Assembly (NCBI RefSeq): GCF_900114315.1
Contig: NZ_FOSQ01000022.1
Coordinates: forward strand, 1 to 44,541
Source: Falsiroseomonas stagni DSM 19981
GTDB lineage: Bacteria; Pseudomonadota; Alphaproteobacteria; Acetobacterales; Acetobacteraceae
Direction of reading: 5' to 3'
Length of the DNA: 44,541 nt
In this document: in pieces, positions 40,245 through 44,541 of the stretch
Position numbering within the stretch: position 1 is the first letter of the stretch
Layout of the letters: each line of letters opens with the position of its first letter
Made by a program: the position numbers and the translations under genes
Notes under the pieces: generated by a model
Told to the model about the DNA's origin: nothing
The model's database searches: none
Seen by the model: only the letters and a program-made list of their open reading frames with translations

Positions 40245-41728
40245 TCCCAGGCGGCTACGACTGGGCCGACGACATGCTCAAGGTCAAAAGCATGCGCCGG
40301 CGCTTCCGCGACAATTTCGCGGGCGCCGTCATCAACCCGACCCGCTGGGAGGTGCTCGCCACCGGCAGCGGCATGCTGCTCACCATCGCCAATGGCAGCG
40401 CGCAGATCTCCACCGGCACCACGCTGGATGACGAGATGGTCCTGCTCAGCCGGCAGAGCTTCATGCTGCCGCTGCGCGCGATGGTCGCGCTGAACCTCAG
40501 CCAGCGCATCGCCGGCCAGACCGCCTGGCTGGAGCTGGTCAGCGTCACGCCGGAGACGGGCCTGCCCGACGAGCGCAACGTCGTCGCCTGGCGCCTGGAT
40601 GGCATCAGCGCCACGCTCGCCAATTACGAGGTCGGCAGCGACGGCGCGCCGCGGCTCGGCACCGCGTCGGGCGTCACCATCCCCACCACGGCTCCGGCCG
40701 GCTGGTCGGTGCTGGAGCTGGAGCCCAACAGCGACGAATGCTACTTCCACGGCCGCGCGCTGGACGGCACCGGGCTGCGCGCCAATTCCTACGCGCGCCA
40801 GCAGCAGCTGCCCGACCCCGCCGCGCTCTACCGGTTCCGGGTGCGCGTGCGGAACCGGCAGGTCTTCCACGGTATCTCGGCCGTGGCCAACAACGGCAGC
40901 AGCGCGGTGCGCATCACCCGCGCCGCCCATGGCTACGCGACCTCGGATTCTGTGACGGTGGCCAATGTCGCCGGCGTGCCGGGGGCGAATGGCACCTTCA
41001 CCATCACCGTGATCGACGCGAACAACTTCGACCTGATCGGGTCGAGCTTCACCGGCGCCTATGTGAACACCGGCTGGGCGACGATCAGCCGCAACCTGGC
41101 GCCGGCGTCGAACACCGATCTGCGGCTGCAATTCATCTCGATCTCCGACTATGCCGAGCTCACCACCGCCATCACGGCCGGCCGCGCCAATGCCGTGGCC
41201 GGCCAGGGGATCGGGGTGAACGTGCTCACCGCCGCGGCCCCCGCGCTCAGCGTGGTGGGCGGCCAGGCGCGCAACACGGCGGGTGCCGTGCCGGTGCTGG
41301 CGGCGACCGGCTACTCGGCCAACCCGGTGGCGGTGACGACCGCGCGCGGTGTCGACCTGTTGGCGACGCTGATCGGCGCGATCGTCACCAAGCCCTATGC
41401 CATCCCCGAGGCGGACTGGACCTATGCGGGGCCGCTGGCCGGCATCGCCACCGGTAGCGACACCGCGGTGCAGGCTGCGGGCGGCGCCGGCATCCGCCGC
41501 TACGTCACGGGGATGCAGGTGCAGAATGCGAGCGCCACGGCGACGGAGTTCCAGGTCCGCGACGGCACCACGCCGGTCTGGCGCGCGCTGCTGCCGGCGA
41601 ACCTCGGCCCCACCAACATCGACTTCCCGACGCCGCTGCGCACCACCGCTAACGCCGCGCTGAACATCCAGGCGGTGACGGCGGGCGCGGTGGTGATCGC
41701 CAACCTCCAGGGCTTCACGGCGCCCTAA
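40241..41728 (+). CDS. Unrecognised beta-rich phage structural protein
   Basis: 495 aa. The N-terminal 200 residues look like a jelly-roll or lectin-like beta sandwich (FRDNFAGAVINPTRWEVLA, then TAWLELVSVTPETG). Near 220-280 is an Ig-like repeat common in phage tail and decoration proteins: RITRAAHGYATSDSVTVANV and GTFTITVIDANNFDLIGSS. The C-terminal part (VTGMQVQNASATATEFQVRD) resembles phage surface proteins. It occupies the slot between portal and protease, where no lambda gene of this type sits. A virion decoration or carbohydrate-binding role is inferred. Its ATG overlaps the portal stop. Confidence 0.75.
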   Translation: MIPGGYDWADDMLKVKSMRRRFRDNFAGAVINPTRWEVLATGSGMLLTIANGSAQISTGTTLDDEMVLLSRQSFMLPLRAMVALNLSQRIAGQTAWLELVSVTPETGLPDERNVVAWRLDGISATLANYEVGSDGAPRLGTASGVTIPTTAPAGWSVLELEPNSDECYFHGRALDGTGLRANSYARQQQLPDPAALYRFRVRVRNRQVFHGISAVANNGSSAVRITRAAHGYATSDSVTVANVAGVPGANGTFTITVIDANNFDLIGSSFTGAYVNTGWATISRNLAPASNTDLRLQFISISDYAELTTAITAGRANAVAGQGIGVNVLTAAAPALSVVGGQARNTAGAVPVLAATGYSANPVAVTTARGVDLLATLIGAIVTKPYAIPEADWTYAGPLAGIATGSDTAVQAAGGAGIRRYVTGMQVQNASATATEFQVRDGTTPVWRALLPANLGPTNIDFPTPLRTTANAALNIQAVTAGAVVIANLQGFTAP

Positions 41729-41745
41729 GCCCAGGATTTTCGCAC

Positions 41746-43851
41746 ATGACCGAACCGATCGAACCGGGCGGGGGCACCCCTGCGCCGGATCCCGACGCGG
41801 CGCCCGATCGACTTCCCACCGATGGGCAGTCGATCACCGCCTGCCGCGCCTTGGCGGCCCCCGTGACCGTCAATCGCGCCGCGCGCACCGTTGAGGTGGT
41901 GTGGAGCACCGGCGCGCGCGCCCGCAACTTCGTCCCACCGCTCGGTCCCATCATCGAGGAACTCGACATGCGGCCCGAGGCGGTGCGCATGGATGCGCTG
42001 CGCTCCGGCCGCGCCCCGGTGCTGGACACGCATCGCCGCGCCGGGACGCGGGATGTGCTGGGTCGTGTCACGACGGCCCGCCTCGAGGCCGGCCGCGGCT
42101 ATGCCACGCTCCAGTTCAGCGGCGCCGATGACGTGGAGCCGGTCTGGCAGCGCGTCGCCGACGGCACGCTGCAGTCTGTCAGCGTCGGCTACCGGGTGCA
42201 TCGCTACGAGCCCCGGCCCGATGCCGCCACCGGCCAGACCATCCACCGCGCGGTGGATTGGGAGCCCTACGAGATCTCGATCGTGCCGGTCCCGGTGGAC
42301 GGCCTGGCCGTGATCCGTGGCGAGGAGCCGCAGGGCGCTCCGGCCACCGCCATCGAACCCGCCCTGACCGAGGACCCCACCATGACCGAGACGACGCCGG
42401 CTTCGCCGGATCCCGCGCCGGCGCCGCCTGCGCCGCCCACCATTCCGCCCCAGGAGAGCCCCGTGACCACCGCACCCGCCACCCCGCCCGAGCCGACCCG
42501 CGCCGCGCCGCCCACGCCGGACCTCGACGCCATTCGCGCCGAGGCGGACCGCGCCGCGGTCGAGCGCATCGCCGCCTATGAGCCGGTCCTCGCCGGTGCC
42601 CGCGGCCTGGTGACCCCCGACATGCTCGACGCCATGCGCGAGGCCGCCATCCGCGACCGCATCTCGCCCGAGGTGCTGCGCGGTCGCCTCTGGGACGCCT
42701 TCGCCCAGAGCGCGCCGCGTCCCTCCCTGCCGGCGCGCCCCGAGACCGGCCCGGGCCAGGACGACCCGGCCAGCCTGCTCGACGCGATGGCCGAGGCGCT
42801 CGCCGCGCGCTCCATGCCCGGCTACCAGGCGCCCAGCACGGGCCCCGGCGCCGGCCGCCACGTCGAGTTCATGGGCTGGCGCCCCTCCGACATGATGGGC
42901 GAGCTGCTCCGCGCCCGGGGCGAGCGCAACGTGCCGCGCAACCCGACCATCCTGGCCGAGCGCGCCTTCCACACCACCAGCGACTTCCCGGCGCTGCTCT
43001 CGGCCGCGGCCAACAAGATGCTGCTGGCCGCCTATGCACCGGCGCAGCCGACCTATCGCACTCTGTTCCTCCGCCGCGACTTCCGGGATTTCAAGCCGCA
43101 CCGCCACCTGCGCGTCGGCGACTTCCCGAACCTCGTGGCGCTCTCCGAGAACGGCGAGATCCAGGCCGGCACCATGTCGGAAAGCCAGGAGCTGGTGTTC
43201 CTGCAGACCTTCGCGCGCCGCATCCGTGTAACGCGGCAGATGCTGGTCAATGACGACCTCGGCGCCTTCACCGACTTCGCCTCGATGATCGGCCGGCGCG
43301 TCGCCGATTTCGAGAACGCCACGGCCTATGCCTTGGTGAACAGCGCCACCGGCGACGGCCCGACGCTGGTCACCGGCGCCGCCCCGGTCTTTGCCACCGG
43401 CGCCGCGCGGCTGAACAAGGCCACCGCCGGCACGCTGCTCGACCTGGGCAATCTTGCGTTGGGGCGTGCGGCGGTGATGCGCCAGCGGACGCTGGACGGC
43501 CTGCCCATCGCGGTGGGGTCGCAGATGCGCCTCCTGGTCGGGCCGAACCAGGAGCTCGCCGCGCGCCAGCTCACGGTGTCGGTCCAGGCGACGCAGACCA
43601 GCAACGCCAATGTCTATGCGGGCTTCGTGCAGCCGCTGGTCGAGCCGCTGATCCCGGCCAACCGCTGGTACCTCTTCTCCGATCCCTTCGCGGCCCCCGT
43701 CTACGTCTACGGCTATCTGAACGGCGCCGAGGGACCGCAGGTCACCACCGGCAATGTCCAGGGCGTGGATGGCGTCGAGGTCTCGGTGATCTTCGACTTC
43801 GGCGTCGGCGCCATCGACTGGCGCGGCGCCTGGTTCAACCCGGGCACCTGA
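41746..43851 (+). CDS. Prohead protease fused to major capsid protein
   Basis: 701 aa. Residues 30-200 are an S78-type prohead protease: VLDTHRR (catalytic His96), LQSVSVGYRV (Ser144 or Ser146) and DWEPYEISIVPVPVDG. A Pro/Ala-rich linker (about 205-265) leads through a helical scaffold-like part to an HK97-type capsid domain with FKPHRHLRVGDFPNLVAL, RRIRVTRQMLVNDDLGAFTD and VSVIFDFGVGAIDWRG. An in-frame ATG at 42382, with GAGGA upstream, could produce scaffold plus capsid without protease. The fusion must be cleaved for capsid maturation. It is followed by a strong terminator. Confidence 0.9.
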   Translation: MTEPIEPGGGTPAPDPDAAPDRLPTDGQSITACRALAAPVTVNRAARTVEVVWSTGARARNFVPPLGPIIEELDMRPEAVRMDALRSGRAPVLDTHRRAGTRDVLGRVTTARLEAGRGYATLQFSGADDVEPVWQRVADGTLQSVSVGYRVHRYEPRPDAATGQTIHRAVDWEPYEISIVPVPVDGLAVIRGEEPQGAPATAIEPALTEDPTMTETTPASPDPAPAPPAPPTIPPQESPVTTAPATPPEPTRAAPPTPDLDAIRAEADRAAVERIAAYEPVLAGARGLVTPDMLDAMREAAIRDRISPEVLRGRLWDAFAQSAPRPSLPARPETGPGQDDPASLLDAMAEALAARSMPGYQAPSTGPGAGRHVEFMGWRPSDMMGELLRARGERNVPRNPTILAERAFHTTSDFPALLSAAANKMLLAAYAPAQPTYRTLFLRRDFRDFKPHRHLRVGDFPNLVALSENGEIQAGTMSESQELVFLQTFARRIRVTRQMLVNDDLGAFTDFASMIGRRVADFENATAYALVNSATGDGPTLVTGAAPVFATGAARLNKATAGTLLDLGNLALGRAAVMRQRTLDGLPIAVGSQMRLLVGPNQELAARQLTVSVQATQTSNANVYAGFVQPLVEPLIPANRWYLFSDPFAAPVYVYGYLNGAEGPQVTTGNVQGVDGVEVSVIFDFGVGAIDWRGAWFNPGT

Positions 43852-43881
43852 TCCCGGCTCCCCCTTCCATCGTGAACCTAT

Positions 43882-43915
43882 GCAGAGGGCGTCCTTCGGG
43901 ACGCCTTCTGCGTTT
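43882..43915 (+). terminator. Rho-independent terminator with UUCG loop
   Basis: A 13-bp stem (43882-43894 with 43899-43911, one G-T pair) closed by TTCG and followed by GTTT. It lies 30 bases after the capsid stop. A UUCG tetraloop makes it very stable. It may cut expression of distal genes relative to capsid or stabilise the capsid mRNA end. Confidence 0.85.
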
Positions 43916-43932
43916 CTGGAGACCCCAATTCC

Positions 43933-44280
43933 ATGCGCAACTACGTCCAGCCGGGCAACAGCCTGGCCATCGCCGTGCCCTATGCGGGCGGCATCCTCTC
44001 CGGCCAGGGCGTCCTGGTCGGGGCGCTGTTCGGCGTCGCCACGGTCGACGGCGGGCAGAACGCCATCATCGAGGCCGCCACCCAGGGCGTCTTCGACATC
44101 ACGAAGGAACCCGCGCTCGCCATCACCGCCGGCGCCCGCGTCTTCTGGGACAATACCAATCGGCGCATCACCACCACCGCGACCGGCAATTTCCAGGTCG
44201 GCATCGCCACCCTGGCCGCGCTCGCCGCGGACACCACCGTCCGGGTGTGGCTGAACCGCGTGCCGGCGATCGGCACGTGA
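43933..44280 (+). CDS. DUF2190 capsid decoration (cement) protein
   Basis: 115 aa. YVQPGNSLAIAVPYAGGILSG at the start and the pattern VLVGALFGVATVDG, then GVFDITKEPALAITAGARVFWD, identify DUF2190, trimeric proteins that stabilise expanded capsids. GGAG is 12 bases before the ATG. Short beta-only protein with no signal peptide. Its TGA overlaps a GTG that may start the next gene. Confidence 0.88.
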   Translation: MRNYVQPGNSLAIAVPYAGGILSGQGVLVGALFGVATVDGGQNAIIEAATQGVFDITKEPALAITAGARVFWDNTNRRITTTATGNFQVGIATLAALAADTTVRVWLNRVPAIGT

Positions 44281-44297
44281 GCCCGGACCCCAAGGCA

Positions 44298-44541
44298 ATG
44301 GATCCCAAGACCACGCGAGGCTACCGAAACCGGAACCCGGGGAACATCGAGCACGTCCCCGCCAACAAGTGGCAGGGGCTTGCCGATCCGCCCTCGGATG
44401 GGCGCTTCTGCCGCTTCACCAGCCACGAGTTCGGCATCCGCGCGCTGGCGGCGCTGCTGGTCACCCACCAGGACCGGCACAAGCTCCGCACCCCGCGCGC
44501 GATCATCGAGCGCTGGGCGCCCAAGGTGGAGAACGACACCG
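44298..44541 (+). CDS. Partial phage structural protein (RGYRNRNPGNI type)
   Basis: Cut by the window end; 81 codons are present. The start GYRNRNPGNIEHVPANKWQG, then FCRFTSHEFGIRALAALL and IIERWAPKVENDT, match phage virion proteins annotated as structural protein, some of which carry a lysozyme-like fold for peptidoglycan entry. The start may be ATG 44298, listed, or the in-frame GTG at 44277, which overlaps the preceding stop. Catalytic residues cannot be judged without the remainder. Confidence 0.72.
   Translation, partial: MDPKTTRGYRNRNPGNIEHVPANKWQGLADPPSDGRFCRFTSHEFGIRALAALLVTHQDRHKLRTPRAIIERWAPKVENDT

Noticed and set aside
41725-44298. 857-codon minus-strand open frame
   Set aside because: Spans the antisense of three phage head genes including the terminator; His/Gly/Arg-rich with no family pattern.

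Overview
The window comes from a very GC-rich alphaproteobacterium. A Bug/TctC-type periplasmic receptor beside a GntR regulator and catabolic oxidoreductases fits Acetobacteraceae (Roseomonas-like), but that placement is inference from gene style, not a marker gene. There are three blocks: a small host catabolic locus (171-4886), a type I restriction island (5270-16538), and the left and central part of a tailed prophage (about 16420 to beyond 44541). No tRNA, rRNA, CRISPR array or insertion sequence was recognised.

Host locus: a Bug solute receptor (minus strand), an SDR dehydrogenase, a GntR/FCD regulator, and a two-gene operon encoding an NTF2/SnoaL-like protein and a 3-ketosteroid-dehydrogenase-like flavoenzyme. 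The regulator and the operon share a divergent promoter region with a good palindrome (2685-2700). The substrate cannot be read from the sequence.

Restriction island: six minus-strand genes, each overlapping the next by four bases or less, read from a promoter near 14419-14447. In transcription order they are an HsdR_N-like nuclease with a RAMA-like C-terminus, hsdM, a RhuM-family gene, hsdS, an unrecognised 230-aa gene, and full-length hsdR (TTG start). A HIRAN-domain gene diverges from this operon.

Prophage: the left edge is a four-gene, fully overlapping minus-strand cassette (small ORF, DUF2924, large serine recombinase, ParB-like HTH protein). Next come an unrecognised 410-aa protein coupled to an OmpR-type winged-helix protein without a recognisable receiver domain, then a 21-bp-period direct repeat. 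A long plus-strand early operon follows: sigma-like factor, Sak4-like ATPase, SSB-like protein, DEAD/DEAH helicase, Fe-S PD-(D/E)XK nuclease, primase-helicase, RuvC-like nuclease and two ParB-methyltransferase fusions. A seven-copy repeat cluster with a perfect 22-bp palindrome lies at the 3' end of the primase-helicase gene and is a candidate replication origin or regulatory array. A second, four-copy repeat cluster lies in front of the methyltransferases. An inverted DUF393 gene with its own promoter looks like a moron. After a strong hairpin at 35980 the late module runs: small and large (GpA) terminase, gpW-like joiner, lambda-type portal, an unrecognised beta-rich structural protein, a protease-capsid fusion, a UUCG terminator, a DUF2190 decoration protein, and a partial virion protein cut by the window end.

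The best candidates for something undescribed are the 410-aa/winged-helix pair with its direct repeats, the seven-copy repeat array, and the extra genes inside the restriction operon.
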